A DNA stretch of 64,000 nucleotides from the NCBI GenBank assembly GCA_017626295.1, contig JAGAJB010000005.1:28326-92325 (forward strand), written 5' to 3'. The position numbers were made by a program, and so were the translations under genes. Each line of letters begins with the position of its first letter. The stretch's first letter is position 1. Below are positions 1 to 7,733 of the stretch, piece after piece. Below the pieces are notes generated by a model. The model searched no databases. It saw only the letters and a program-made list of their open reading frames with translations, and was not told where the DNA came from. Source of the stretch: Clostridia bacterium. GTDB lineage: Bacteria > Bacillota > Clostridia > Oscillospirales > Acutalibacteraceae.

Positions 1-425
1 TGAGCCTCTGTTCCGCCTGCGCCTGCGTGGAAAGTGAGAATAGCGTTATTTTTATCGTATTCGCCTGTGAGAAGTGTGGAAAGAGTCATAGCATCAAGTG
101 ATGAGATGAATGTATCAACACTTTCTCTGCATTCGTCGAAAAGACTTTCGTCCTCTTCTTCATTGGCGAGTTCAATAAGTGTGAGCGTGTCGTCAAATGA
201 TGCGGTAAGGTCATCATAAGCCTTTATTCTGTTTTTAAGCGAAGCCATATGCTGAGTAAGTTTTTGTGAACGCTGAATATCATCCCAAAAGCCGTCTTTT
301 GCACTTTCGGCTTCAAGTTCTTCAACTTCCTCTTTCATTTTCTGAAGACCGAGGGCTTCCGCAAGGTCTTTTAACTTGTCTTCGTATGAAGCGAGTTCAA
401 GTCTTAATTCTTCAAATTGAAGCAT
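1..425 (-). CDS. prfB: Peptide chain release factor 2, N-terminal part (runs off the window)
   Basis: Release factor 2 recognises UGA/UAA stop codons in the ribosome and triggers peptide release. Reading down from the ATG at 425, the frame stays open to the window edge (about 141 codons). It gives the helical RF2 N-terminus, with KDGFWDD near residue 45 and FHAGAGGTEA just before the edge; the latter opens the central PCRF domain. The ribosome site AAAGGA lies 8-10 bases upstream. The region around codons 24-27, where many prfB genes carry a programmed +1 frameshift at CTT-TGA, reads straight through here as Leu-Gly-Leu-Gln with no UGA. The catalytic GGQ domain lies outside the window. Identification is firm; completeness cannot be judged. 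Confidence 0.9.
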   Translation of the reverse strand, partial: MLQFEELRLELASYEDKLKDLAEALGLQKMKEEVEELEAESAKDGFWDDIQRSQKLTQHMASLKNRIKAYDDLTASFDDTLTLIELANEEEDESLFDECRESVDTFISSLDAMTLSTLLTGEYDKNNAILTFHAGAGGTEA

Positions 426-521
426 AAATATATTTCCTTTCAGTATGAATGTGGTATTGATATTGTTATTTTTAATAATTAACGCATAATAACACCTTAT
501 TACATATTTTTACAAATAAAT

Positions 522-550
522 ATTATACCCTAATATCTCTTTTATGTAAA
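522..550 (-). promoter_or_regulatory. Sigma-A type promoter for prfB
   Basis: On the minus strand TTTACA (545-550) and TATAAT (522-527) are separated by 17 bases. Transcription would start near 515, giving a leader of about 90 bases before prfB. Confidence 0.6.
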
Positions 551-576
551 GAATAAGTTTATGTTTTTTGAAAAAT

Positions 577-615
577 AAAAAGTTTGACTATTGGTAACCA
601 ATAGTTGAACTTTTT
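577..615. repeat. 39-base hairpin in the prfB/ileS divergent intergenic region
   Basis: The arms are AAAAAGTT-TG-ACTATTGGT and ACCAATAGT-TG-AACTTTTT around a single A: 17 paired bases with one 2-base mismatch. It ends in T-runs on both strands, like a bidirectional terminator. It lies upstream of both promoters, where no transcript should end, so it could also be an operator. The rest of 426-690 is AT-rich and shows nothing else I can name. Confidence 0.5.
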
Positions 616-690
616 GCAAAGTCAAACAAGATACAAACCAAACTTTATATAGAAGGTTGCAAAAAGCGGGAAAAGTAACTAATAAAACAC

Positions 691-719
691 TTGCAATATT
701 TGGTTTTTCGTGATATTAT
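691..719 (+). promoter_or_regulatory. Sigma-A type promoter for the ileS T-box leader
   Basis: TTGCAA (691-696), a 17-base spacer, then TATTAT (714-719). The start near 726 fits the 5' end of the T-box Stem I. Confidence 0.65.
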
Positions 720-725
720 AGTTTC

Positions 726-961
726 TGTATGAAAAGGCATTGACGGAGACAGTAGTTCTTTTGCTGAAAAAAGCGAGTCGGGGACGGTGTAAGCCCGATA
801 TGAAGCGAAGATGTCGAACATCACTCCTGAGCCGAGGGCTGAAGTAACAGTAGGTCTTTCCGGTTGCCCACCGTTATCGGGGCGGCGTATGACGGTACGC
901 TTGTATTATGGGTGGTTAACAAAGCAAGTCTTTGTCCTGTATACAGGGCGAAGGCTTTTTT
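726..961 (+). promoter_or_regulatory. T-box riboswitch (isoleucine-type) controlling ileS
   Basis: T-box leaders sense uncharged tRNA and prevent termination when the cognate amino acid is scarce. The Stem I landmarks run to GAACATCACTCC (816-827), where ATC at 820-822 sits in the specifier position and is an isoleucine codon, matching the downstream gene. Next come the GAGCCGAGGGCTGAAG segment (829-844), a Stem III with CCGTTATCGGGG, and the antiterminator T-box GGGTGGT (910-916). Its TGGT can pair with the ACCA end of tRNA-Ile. A strong hairpin terminator follows. This is a standard transcriptional T-box. Confidence 0.9.
928..961 (+). terminator. T-box regulated terminator of ileS
   Basis: A 13-pair stem including G-U pairs (928-940 with 943-955), a two-base loop, then six T. 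It competes with the T-box antiterminator. Confidence 0.85.
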
Positions 962-1066
962 AATGCAAAATTCAAAATGCAAAATGCAAGATTTCGGGGC
1001 AAGCCGATTATTATAGGCAAATCACTAAATTGCCGCTTGCCGTTTGCAATTTGCAAATTTATTTCG
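962..1066. repeat. Imperfect palindromic element between the T-box terminator and the ileS ribosome site
   Basis: A ~105-base stretch with nested inverted repeats. The outer arms are AAATTCAAAATGCAAAATGC and its rough complement ending TTTGCAATTTGCAAATTT. Inner perfect arms GGCAAGC/GCTTGCC and GGCAA/TTGCC lie inside. It separates the terminator from the ribosome site GGAGG at 1065-1070 and codes for nothing likely. It resembles a MITE/REP-type insertion, but copy number cannot be tested here. Confidence 0.4.
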
Positions 1067-1078
1067 GAGGTAAAGTCA

Positions 1079-4000
1079 ATGTACGATCCTATTTCCCCCA
1101 ACGTTAATTTCGTCGAACAGGAAAAGAAAATCGAAAAATTCTGGCGTGACGAAAAAATCTTTGAAAAAAGTATTGAGGAGAGAAAAGACGGTACTCCTTA
1201 TGTTTTCTATGACGGTCCGCCTACTGCTAACGGCAAACCTCATATCGGTCACGTTTTAACTCGTGTTATTAAAGATATGATTCCCCGTTACCGTACAATG
1301 AAAGGTTGTATGGTTCCCAGAAAAGCAGGTTGGGATACTCACGGTCTTCCCGTTGAACTTGAAGTTGAAAAACTTCTCGGTCTTGACGGTAAAGAACAGA
1401 TTGAAGAATACGGTCTTGAACCCTTTATTGACCATTGTAAAGAAAGCGTTTGGAAATACAAAGGTATGTGGGAGGATTTCTCATTTACAGTTGGTTTCTG
1501 GGCTGATATGGATAAACCTTACGTAACATATCACAACGATTTCATTGAGTCTGAATGGTGGGCATTAAAGCAGATTTACGAAAAAAATCTTCTTTACAAA
1601 GGTTTCAAAATCGTTCCTTACTGTCCCCGTTGCGGAACACCTCTTTCTTCTCACGAAGTTGCACAGGGTTATAAACTCGTTAAAGAGCGTTCAGCAGTTG
1701 TTCGTTTTAAAGTTACAGGCGAAGACGCATACTTCCTTGCCTGGACAACAACTCCCTGGACACTTCCCTCTAACGTTGCACTTTGCGTAAACCCCGATGA
1801 TATTTACTGCAAAGTAAAAGCAGCAGACGGTATGACATACTATATGGCAGAGGCACTTCTTGATAAAGTTCTCGGAAAACTCGCAACAGAAGATGCGCCT
1901 GCATACGAAGTGCTTGAAAGTTTCAAGGGTATTGACCTTGAATACAAAGAGTACGAACCTCTCTTTGATTATGTTAAACCTATCTGTGAAAAACAGAATA
2001 AAAAAGGTTTCTTCATTACAGCAGATAACTATGTTACAATGACAGACGGTACAGGTATCGTTCACATCGCTCCCGCATTCGGTGAGGACGACGCAAAAGT
2101 CGGCAGAAGATATGACCTTCCCTTCGTTCAACTTGTTGACGGTAAGGGTGAAATGGCTGAGCCCACACCTTATGCAGGTACATTCGTTAAGGATGCTGAT
2201 AAGTTCGTTCTTATTGACCTTGAAAAAGCAGGACTTCTTTTCGATGCTCCCAAGTTCGAGCACGAATATCCGCACTGCTGGAGATGTAACACTCCCCTTA
2301 TTTACTACGCAAGAGAATCCTGGTTTATTAAGATGACAGAGGTTAAAGATGACCTTATCAGAAACAATAATACTATCAACTGGATTCCCGAAAGCATCGG
2401 TAAAGGCCGTTTCGGCGACTGGCTCCAGAATGTACAGGATTGGGGTATTTCCCGTAACCGTTATTGGGGTACACCTCTTAACATCTGGGAATGCGAATGC
2501 GGTCACCGTCATTCTGTCGGCTCTATTGAGGAACTTAAATCAATGAGCGATAACTGTCCCGACGAAATTGAACTTCACCGTCCTTACATCGATAAGGTTA
2601 CCCTAAAATGTCCCGAATGCGGTAAGCAAATGCACAGAGTTCCCGAAGTTATCGACTGTTGGTTTGACTCAGGCGCAATGCCTTTTGCACAGCATCACTA
2701 TCCCTTTGAGAATAAAGATCTTTTCGAGTCACAGTTCCCCGCAGACTTCATTTCAGAAGCAGTTGACCAGACTCGCGGATGGTTCTATTCACTTCTTGCT
2801 ATTTCAACGCTTATCTTTAATAAAGCACCTTATAAGAACGTTATCGTTCTCGGTCACGTTCAGGACGAAAACGGTCAGAAAATGAGTAAATCCAAGGGCA
2901 ACGCAGTTGACCCCTTCGATGCACTTCAGAGTTACGGTGCAGATGCTATCCGTTGGTATTTCTATACTAACTCAGCACCCTGGCTTCCCAACCGTTTCCA
3001 CGGTAAAGCCGTTGTTGAAGGTCAGCGTAAGTTTATGGGTACTCTTTGGAATACTTATGCGTTCTATGTACTCTACGCAAATATTGATAAGTTTGACCCC
3101 ACAAAATATAATCTCAACGATTGCAAACTTACGGTTATGGATAAGTGGCTTCTTTCCAAACTTAACTCCATGGTTAAAACCGTTGACAATAACCTTGCTA
3201 ACTACCGTATTCCCGAAGCAGCAAAGGCTCTTCAGGAGTTTACAGACGAAATGAGTAACTGGTATGTTCGTCGCGGCAGAGAGCGTTATTGGGTACAGGG
3301 CGAAACTGAAGATAAAACAGCGGCATATATGACTCTTTATACTGCCCTTGTTACAACAGCAAAGACAGCGGCTCCCATGATTCCCTTTATGGCAGAATCT
3401 ATTTACAGAAACCTTGTATGCAATGTTGATAAATCTGCCCCCGAAAGCGTACATCTTTGCATGTTCCCCGAAGTAGAGGAAGACAGAATTGATGTTGAAC
3501 TCGAAAAGAATATGGACGAGGTTGTAAATATCGTTGTTCTCGGCAGAGCAGCAAGAAACGGCTCAAATATGAAAAACCGTCAGCCCTTAAGCACTATGTA
3601 CGTACAGTGCGACAAGAAAGTTGAAGGCTATTTCACCGATATTATCCGTGACGAACTTAACATTAAGAACGTTGATTTCGTTGAGGATGCTTCAAGTTTC
3701 GTTTCATATATCTTCAAACCTCAACTTCGTACACTCGGTCCCAAGTACGGTAAACAGTTAGGCGAAATCAGAGAGGCGCTTTCTACTCTCGATTCTTCTG
3801 CAAAAGCAACTCTTGACGCAGACGGAAAACTCGTTCTCAATCTTGCAAGCGGTGATGTTGAACTTACTGCTGAAGATATTCTTCTTGAAACAAAGCAGAA
3901 AGAGGGCGTGTTCACAGTTTCCGACAGGGGAGTTACTGTTGCACTTGATACTGAACTTACACCTGAACTTATTGAAGAAGGTTTCGTTAAGGAACTTATC

Positions 4001-4225
4001 AGTAAGATTCAGACAATGAGAAAAGATTCTGACTTCAATGTTATGGACAGAATCAACGTTACTTTAACAGGTAACGAAAAACTCTTCGACCTTGCAAAGA
4101 AAAATGAAGCAACAATTTCCACAGTTGTTCTTTCTGATTCTATTGTTGCGGGCGACGAGGGTGAAAATGCTAAAAAATGGGACATCAACGGCGAAAGCGT
4201 TGTTATTTCAGTAGAAAAAGTTTAA
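1079..4225 (+). CDS. ileS: Isoleucyl-tRNA synthetase, eukaryotic-type (IleS2-like)
   Basis: Charges tRNA-Ile with isoleucine in the cytoplasm and edits misactivated valine. The protein is 1048 residues, the usual size of the long clostridial class. The ATP-site HIGH motif is PHIGHVL near residue 57 and KMSKS is QKMSKSKGN near residue 600. Cys clusters occur at CPRCGTPL, HCWRCNTPL, CECGHRH and CPECGKQ. The C-terminus ends in the anticodon-binding/DUF5915-type tail (QTMRKDSDFNV) rather than the bacterial zinc finger, so this is the IleS2 group that often tolerates mupirocin. I chose ATG 1079 because TTCGGAGG precedes it; an upstream in-frame ATG at 932 lies inside the T-box terminator. Confidence 0.97.
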   Translation: MYDPISPNVNFVEQEKKIEKFWRDEKIFEKSIEERKDGTPYVFYDGPPTANGKPHIGHVLTRVIKDMIPRYRTMKGCMVPRKAGWDTHGLPVELEVEKLLGLDGKEQIEEYGLEPFIDHCKESVWKYKGMWEDFSFTVGFWADMDKPYVTYHNDFIESEWWALKQIYEKNLLYKGFKIVPYCPRCGTPLSSHEVAQGYKLVKERSAVVRFKVTGEDAYFLAWTTTPWTLPSNVALCVNPDDIYCKVKAADGMTYYMAEALLDKVLGKLATEDAPAYEVLESFKGIDLEYKEYEPLFDYVKPICEKQNKKGFFITADNYVTMTDGTGIVHIAPAFGEDDAKVGRRYDLPFVQLVDGKGEMAEPTPYAGTFVKDADKFVLIDLEKAGLLFDAPKFEHEYPHCWRCNTPLIYYARESWFIKMTEVKDDLIRNNNTINWIPESIGKGRFGDWLQNVQDWGISRNRYWGTPLNIWECECGHRHSVGSIEELKSMSDNCPDEIELHRPYIDKVTLKCPECGKQMHRVPEVIDCWFDSGAMPFAQHHYPFENKDLFESQFPADFISEAVDQTRGWFYSLLAISTLIFNKAPYKNVIVLGHVQDENGQKMSKSKGNAVDPFDALQSYGADAIRWYFYTNSAPWLPNRFHGKAVVEGQRKFMGTLWNTYAFYVLYANIDKFDPTKYNLNDCKLTVMDKWLLSKLNSMVKTVDNNLANYRIPEAAKALQEFTDEMSNWYVRRGRERYWVQGETEDKTAAYMTLYTALVTTAKTAAPMIPFMAESIYRNLVCNVDKSAPESVHLCMFPEVEEDRIDVELEKNMDEVVNIVVLGRAARNGSNMKNRQPLSTMYVQCDKKVEGYFTDIIRDELNIKNVDFVEDASSFVSYIFKPQLRTLGPKYGKQLGEIREALSTLDSSAKATLDADGKLVLNLASGDVELTAEDILLETKQKEGVFTVSDRGVTVALDTELTPELIEEGFVKELISKIQTMRKDSDFNVMDRINVTLTGNEKLFDLAKKNEATISTVVLSDSIVAGDEGENAKKWDINGESVVISVEKV

Positions 4226-4231
4226 TAAAAG

Positions 4232-4269
4232 AAAAAGGCAATGCGGAAATAATCTGCATTGCCTTTTTT
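4232..4269 (+). terminator. Rho-independent terminator of ileS
   Basis: AAAAAGGCAATGC and GCATTGCCTTTTTT form a 12-13 base-pair stem around an 11-base loop, starting a few bases after the ileS stop. Confidence 0.85.
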
Positions 4270-4298
4270 AGAGTGAACACATCACTCTATGTATATTT

Positions 4299-4346
4299 CT
4301 CCCTTTTTAAAGATAAACTATTAAAAGTAAATCTTTTCAAAGGGAG
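4299..4346 (+). promoter_or_regulatory. Leader hairpin that would cover the glmS ribosome site
   Basis: CTCCCTTTTTAAAGAT (4299-4314) is nearly complementary to ATCTTTTCAAAGGGAG (4331-4346). The downstream arm contains the AGGGAG ribosome site, 7 bases before the glmS ATG. Pairing would hide it, so translation control is plausible. There is no room for a glmS ribozyme in this 84-base gap. Confidence 0.4.
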
Positions 4347-4353
4347 CGTTTTT

Positions 4354-6183
4354 ATGTGCGGAATTATAGGAAAAACAGGGATAAATAATGTTGTTCCCGA
4401 ACTTATAAACGGACTCAAGAGTCTTGAATACCGCGGGTACGATTCATCGGGAATTGCGGTTATAAATAACGGAAAAATCGGACGGTTCAGAGCATCGGGA
4501 AAAATCAGCGAGTTAGAAAAAGAATTAGAAAAATACAGACCCGAAAGCGAAATCGGTATAGGACATACAAGATGGGCGACACACGGAAGTCCCACAAAAG
4601 AAAATGCACACCCGCACGTCAGCCCCAACGGTAAGTTTGCCCTTGTGCATAACGGAATTATTGAAAATGCAGAGGAAATAAAGAAAACACTTTTACCGCC
4701 CGACAGAGAGTACTCATCAAAAACAGATACGGAAGTTGCGGTTCATCTTTTGGAAAAATACTATGACGGCGACCCTGTAAAAGCAATTGTTTCTGCCTGT
4801 AAAGAGATTAAGGGTTCTTATGCCTTCGGTATTTTGTGTGAAGATTTCCCGAACACTCTTTTTGCAGTTGCAAGCGCAAGTCCGTTAGTTGCCGTAAAAG
4901 GCGAAAAGGAGAGTTATATCGCTTCGGATTTATGTGCCGTTAGGGAGAAAGCGGATTTGGTTTACAGGTTAACAGAGGGTGAAATATGTTCTATTGAACA
5001 TAATGAAATTAAATTTTTTGATTCTGAGGGGAAGGAAATTGAAAAAAGTGCTGACAAAATAAGTGTTGACGCTCAGGACCTTGATAAAGGCGAGTATGAG
5101 CATTTTATGATAAAGGAAATTATGCAACAACCTCAGGCAGTCCGTAATACTATTGAGTCACTTGTTTCAAAGGGGAAGATAATACTTCCCGAGGTTTCAA
5201 TAACAAAAGGATTTTTTAAAAATGAAATAAGCGAAATCGTAATTGTTGCCTGCGGGTCTGCGTACCATACAGGTCTTGTAGGAAAAAACGTTATTGAACC
5301 TTTGTGTAAAGTTCCCTGTAACGTTCACATTGCATCGGAATTCAGATATTCCGAACCCCTTGTTAATGAAAATACTTTGGCGGTGTTTATCAGTCAAAGC
5401 GGTGAAACTGCCGATACTTTGGCTGCGTTGCGACTTGCTAAAAAATGCGGTGCGCAAGTGCTTTCCGTAGTCAATGTCGAAGGCAGTGCCATTGCAGAAG
5501 AAAGCGACAATGTAATTTACACTAAAGCAGGCAGGGAAATTGCCGTTGCAACAACAAAAGCATACAGTGCGCAACTTATTGCACTGTATGCCTTGGGGAT
5601 TTTTATAGCAAAACAAAGGGGTAAAATCACGTCAGAGCAAGAAAGAAACTTCGTTGAGGAAATGAAACGGTTACCGCAAAAAATCGGCGAAACATTAGAA
5701 TTAGTAAACGAAGACGTAAAGAAACTTGCAAAAGAAATTTTTCAAAGTCCCGATATTTTTTATATCGGCAGACTTTCCGATTATGCCACCGCTTCTGAAG
5801 GCTCTTTGAAAATGAAAGAAATCACCTATATAAATTCACAGGTGTATGCCGCAGGAGAACTGAAACACGGAACTATTTCCCTTATAAACGAGGGTACACC
5901 TGTTGTGGCGATAGCCTCCCAATGCGGAATTTTCAGTAAAACTTTAAGCAATATGGCAGAGGTTTCCGCAAGGGGTGCAAAGGTAATAGCAGTAACAGAC
6001 GAAGAACTTAGAGGTGATGTTACCGATGCGGATGAAATTATAACCGTAAAAAATACCTTAAAAGAATTTAAAAGTTCACTTCTTGTTCTTCCGCTGCAAC
6101 TTTTAAGTTACTACACCGCAAAACTTCGCGGTTGTAATATTGATAAACCCAAAAATCTGGCAAAAAGTGTGACGGTGGAGTAG
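4354..6183 (+). CDS. glmS: Glutamine--fructose-6-phosphate aminotransferase (isomerizing)
   Basis: Makes glucosamine-6-phosphate from fructose-6-phosphate and glutamine, the first step of UDP-GlcNAc and peptidoglycan precursor synthesis. The 609-residue product matches the family length of about 600-610. It starts MCGIIG, where Cys2 is the glutaminase nucleophile after Met removal. The N-terminal Ntn glutaminase domain shows SLEYRGYDSSG and GIGHTRWATHG. Two SIS sugar-phosphate domains follow (CGSAYHTG and FISQSGETADT near residue 350), ending in the family tail PKNLAKSVTVE. A longer in-frame reading from 4177 starts inside ileS and is rejected because AGGGAG precedes ATG 4354. No clear promoter is visible after the ileS terminator, so read-through is possible. 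Confidence 0.97.
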   Translation: MCGIIGKTGINNVVPELINGLKSLEYRGYDSSGIAVINNGKIGRFRASGKISELEKELEKYRPESEIGIGHTRWATHGSPTKENAHPHVSPNGKFALVHNGIIENAEEIKKTLLPPDREYSSKTDTEVAVHLLEKYYDGDPVKAIVSACKEIKGSYAFGILCEDFPNTLFAVASASPLVAVKGEKESYIASDLCAVREKADLVYRLTEGEICSIEHNEIKFFDSEGKEIEKSADKISVDAQDLDKGEYEHFMIKEIMQQPQAVRNTIESLVSKGKIILPEVSITKGFFKNEISEIVIVACGSAYHTGLVGKNVIEPLCKVPCNVHIASEFRYSEPLVNENTLAVFISQSGETADTLAALRLAKKCGAQVLSVVNVEGSAIAEESDNVIYTKAGREIAVATTKAYSAQLIALYALGIFIAKQRGKITSEQERNFVEEMKRLPQKIGETLELVNEDVKKLAKEIFQSPDIFYIGRLSDYATASEGSLKMKEITYINSQVYAAGELKHGTISLINEGTPVVAIASQCGIFSKTLSNMAEVSARGAKVIAVTDEELRGDVTDADEIITVKNTLKEFKSSLLVLPLQLLSYYTAKLRGCNIDKPKNLAKSVTVE

Positions 6184-6186
6184 AGA

Positions 6187-6729
6187 TTACACCTGCCTTC
6201 GCGGCATAAGATGGGTTCTCTTTAAAACGAGCATTATTGCAGGTATCAGAGTGAACTGCAAAACAAGTCCGGGTATTGCGTTTACAAAACCTTTTGTTAA
6301 AAACAGGGCAAAGGAAAAACCTTCGTCGCCCAGACCCAGCATAAAGACTTGTGCAACACCCCATACAATTCTGCCTGCTAACATAGTAATAACAAGGCAT
6401 TTGTATAAGGATTTTATGCAGTGCCAACGTGATTTTTCAAAAAGTAAGCCCGCGAAAATACCGTACGTAAGCAGTTCAAACGCCATACCTATTGCGTTCG
6501 GGTAAAGTACGGGCATACCGAAAAGCAACGAGCGAATAATGGGCAAACAAAAACCAACAACACCGCCGTACTGCCAACCGCAGATTAAACCGCACAATAA
6601 AACCGGAATGTGCATAGGTAAAAGCATATTTCCTATTTTGGGTATTTGACCTGTGAAAAACGGCAAAACCAGTCCTAAACAAAAAAGCATTGCAGAAATC
6701 ACAAGAAGTTTAATTTTATCTTTTTTCAT
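6187..6729 (-). CDS. ECF-type transporter substrate-binding (S) component
   Basis: A 180-residue hydrophobic protein with about six membrane segments, the size and layout of ECF transporter S components that capture vitamins or related micronutrients and dock onto a shared EcfA/A'/T motor. The N-terminus KKDKIKLLVISAMLFCLGLVLP and the segment MLLPMHIPVLLCG are typical of the family (an N-terminal helix with small residues, then a P-H-IPV motif). No energising genes are adjacent, as expected for group II ECF systems. The substrate is not evident: there is no riboswitch in the short leader and no biosynthetic neighbour. It converges tail to tail with glmS, with a three-base gap. Confidence 0.75.
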   Translation of the reverse strand: MKKDKIKLLVISAMLFCLGLVLPFFTGQIPKIGNMLLPMHIPVLLCGLICGWQYGGVVGFCLPIIRSLLFGMPVLYPNAIGMAFELLTYGIFAGLLFEKSRWHCIKSLYKCLVITMLAGRIVWGVAQVFMLGLGDEGFSFALFLTKGFVNAIPGLVLQFTLIPAIMLVLKRTHLMPRRQV

Positions 6730-6756
6730 ATATTCACTCCCGTCGACTATATTATA

Positions 6757-6785
6757 ATTTTATCAAAAAAACTTACTTTTTTCAA
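6757..6785 (-). promoter_or_regulatory. Promoter of the ECF S-component gene
   Basis: On the minus strand TTGAAA (6780-6785), a 17-base spacer and TAAAAT (6757-6762). A second possible -10, TATAAT, lies at 6751-6756. The leader is only about 20-25 bases, too short for a riboswitch. Confidence 0.55.
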
Positions 6786-6806
6786 CAGTTTGTGAAAACA
6801 GTTTTT

Positions 6807-6858
6807 CGGCAGTTGCAACAAACAGAATGACCTCTGTTTGTTACAGTTGCCGTTTTTT
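6807..6858 (+). terminator. Orphan plus-strand terminator-like hairpin upstream of the GDPD gene
   Basis: Twenty-base arms (6807-6826 and 6833-6852) pair with two mismatches around a 6-base loop, and six T follow on the plus strand. No plus-strand gene ends just upstream, since the last one, glmS, ends at 6183. It may block transcripts coming antisense through the ECF gene, or end a short RNA. Confidence 0.6.
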
Positions 6859-6868
6859 ATTTTTAGGT

Positions 6869-6897
6869 TTGTTTTTAGCCGCTTAATAAGGTATAAT
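6869..6897 (+). promoter_or_regulatory. Promoter of the GDPD / beta-galactosidase operon
   Basis: TTGTTT (6869-6874), a 17-base spacer and TATAAT (6892-6897). Transcription would start near 6903, which excludes the in-frame ATG at 6902 as the GDPD start. Confidence 0.65.
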
Positions 6898-6937
6898 CAA
6901 AATGAGTTTTAAGATTTATTTTTGGGGTGAATTTTAC

Positions 6938-7714
6938 TTGAAAAAGAAAATAATAATCAAAGTAATATGCATTTTCCTCATAATATCCCTTCTTTTTGGA
7001 GCAATAGTTATGGTAAGATATAACAAGTTAAACGAGTATAAAACAAAACCAATCAAAATAACCGATAGTTTTACATATACCGCACATACAGGCTGTCTTG
7101 GTACTGCGGATAATTCTCTCGAATCTATTGCCGTCGGAGCAGAAAACGGCGCACAGATAGTTGAATTTGACGTTCGGTATTATGACAAAAATCCCGTACT
7201 TGCCCACGATGAGCCGAAAGGTGACGAAGTTACCTTGAAAGAGGCTTTTTTAAAGGTCAAGGAATACGAAGATTTAAAAGTCAATGTAGATATAAAAAGC
7301 ACTGAATATCTGGAGAAAGTTCAGATTACAGCGGAAGAAACAGGTGTTTCAGACAGGATTTTTTTCACGGGCATTGAAGAAAGCGATGTTGAAGTTGTAA
7401 AGGAAGCTTGTCCCGATATAGAGTATTATCTCAATGTGGATGTTCTGTCACCGAGAAAACAAACCGAAGAATATCTTCTTTCGCTTGTAGAGAAAGTTAA
7501 ATCTTGCGGTGCGGTGGGTATCAACTTTAATAAAGATAACGCCACCGAAGAACTTGTGGATATATTTCACGAAAACGGTTTACTTGTTTCAATCTGGACT
7601 GTAAACGATACTGTGGATATTTACAGAATCCTTTCATACGGACCCGATAACATAACCACAAGGCATCCCGATAAATTAAGGGAAGCCTTGAAAGAAATAA
7701 ATTACAGCAAATAA
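6938..7714 (+). CDS. Glycerophosphodiester phosphodiesterase family protein, membrane anchored
   Basis: GDPD enzymes hydrolyse glycerophosphodiesters to glycerol-3-phosphate and an alcohol. The 258-residue product begins with a Lys-rich tip and one hydrophobic segment (about residues 6-25), so the domain sits outside the membrane. Family motifs follow: AHTGCLGTADNSLES (normally HRG...ENS), EFDV and LAHDEP, which place the metal and acid-base residues, and GINFN and SIWTVND in the C-terminal barrel. The usual HR is HT here, so activity or substrate may differ. I prefer TTG 6938 because GGGGTGA precedes it and the promoter excludes ATG 6902. GH35 follows 19 bases later, suggesting one transcript. 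Confidence 0.8.
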   Translation: MKKKIIIKVICIFLIISLLFGAIVMVRYNKLNEYKTKPIKITDSFTYTAHTGCLGTADNSLESIAVGAENGAQIVEFDVRYYDKNPVLAHDEPKGDEVTLKEAFLKVKEYEDLKVNVDIKSTEYLEKVQITAEETGVSDRIFFTGIEESDVEVVKEACPDIEYYLNVDVLSPRKQTEEYLLSLVEKVKSCGAVGINFNKDNATEELVDIFHENGLLVSIWTVNDTVDIYRILSYGPDNITTRHPDKLREALKEINYSK

Positions 7715-7733
7715 CAGGCAAGGAGTACATATT

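Noticed and set aside
1691..2512. Minus-strand 273-codon frame inside ileS
   Set aside because: Shadow of a well-supported gene in another frame; composition is not protein-like.
4270..4353. glmS ribozyme
   Set aside because: The interval is 84 bases and lacks the conserved core and double pseudoknot.
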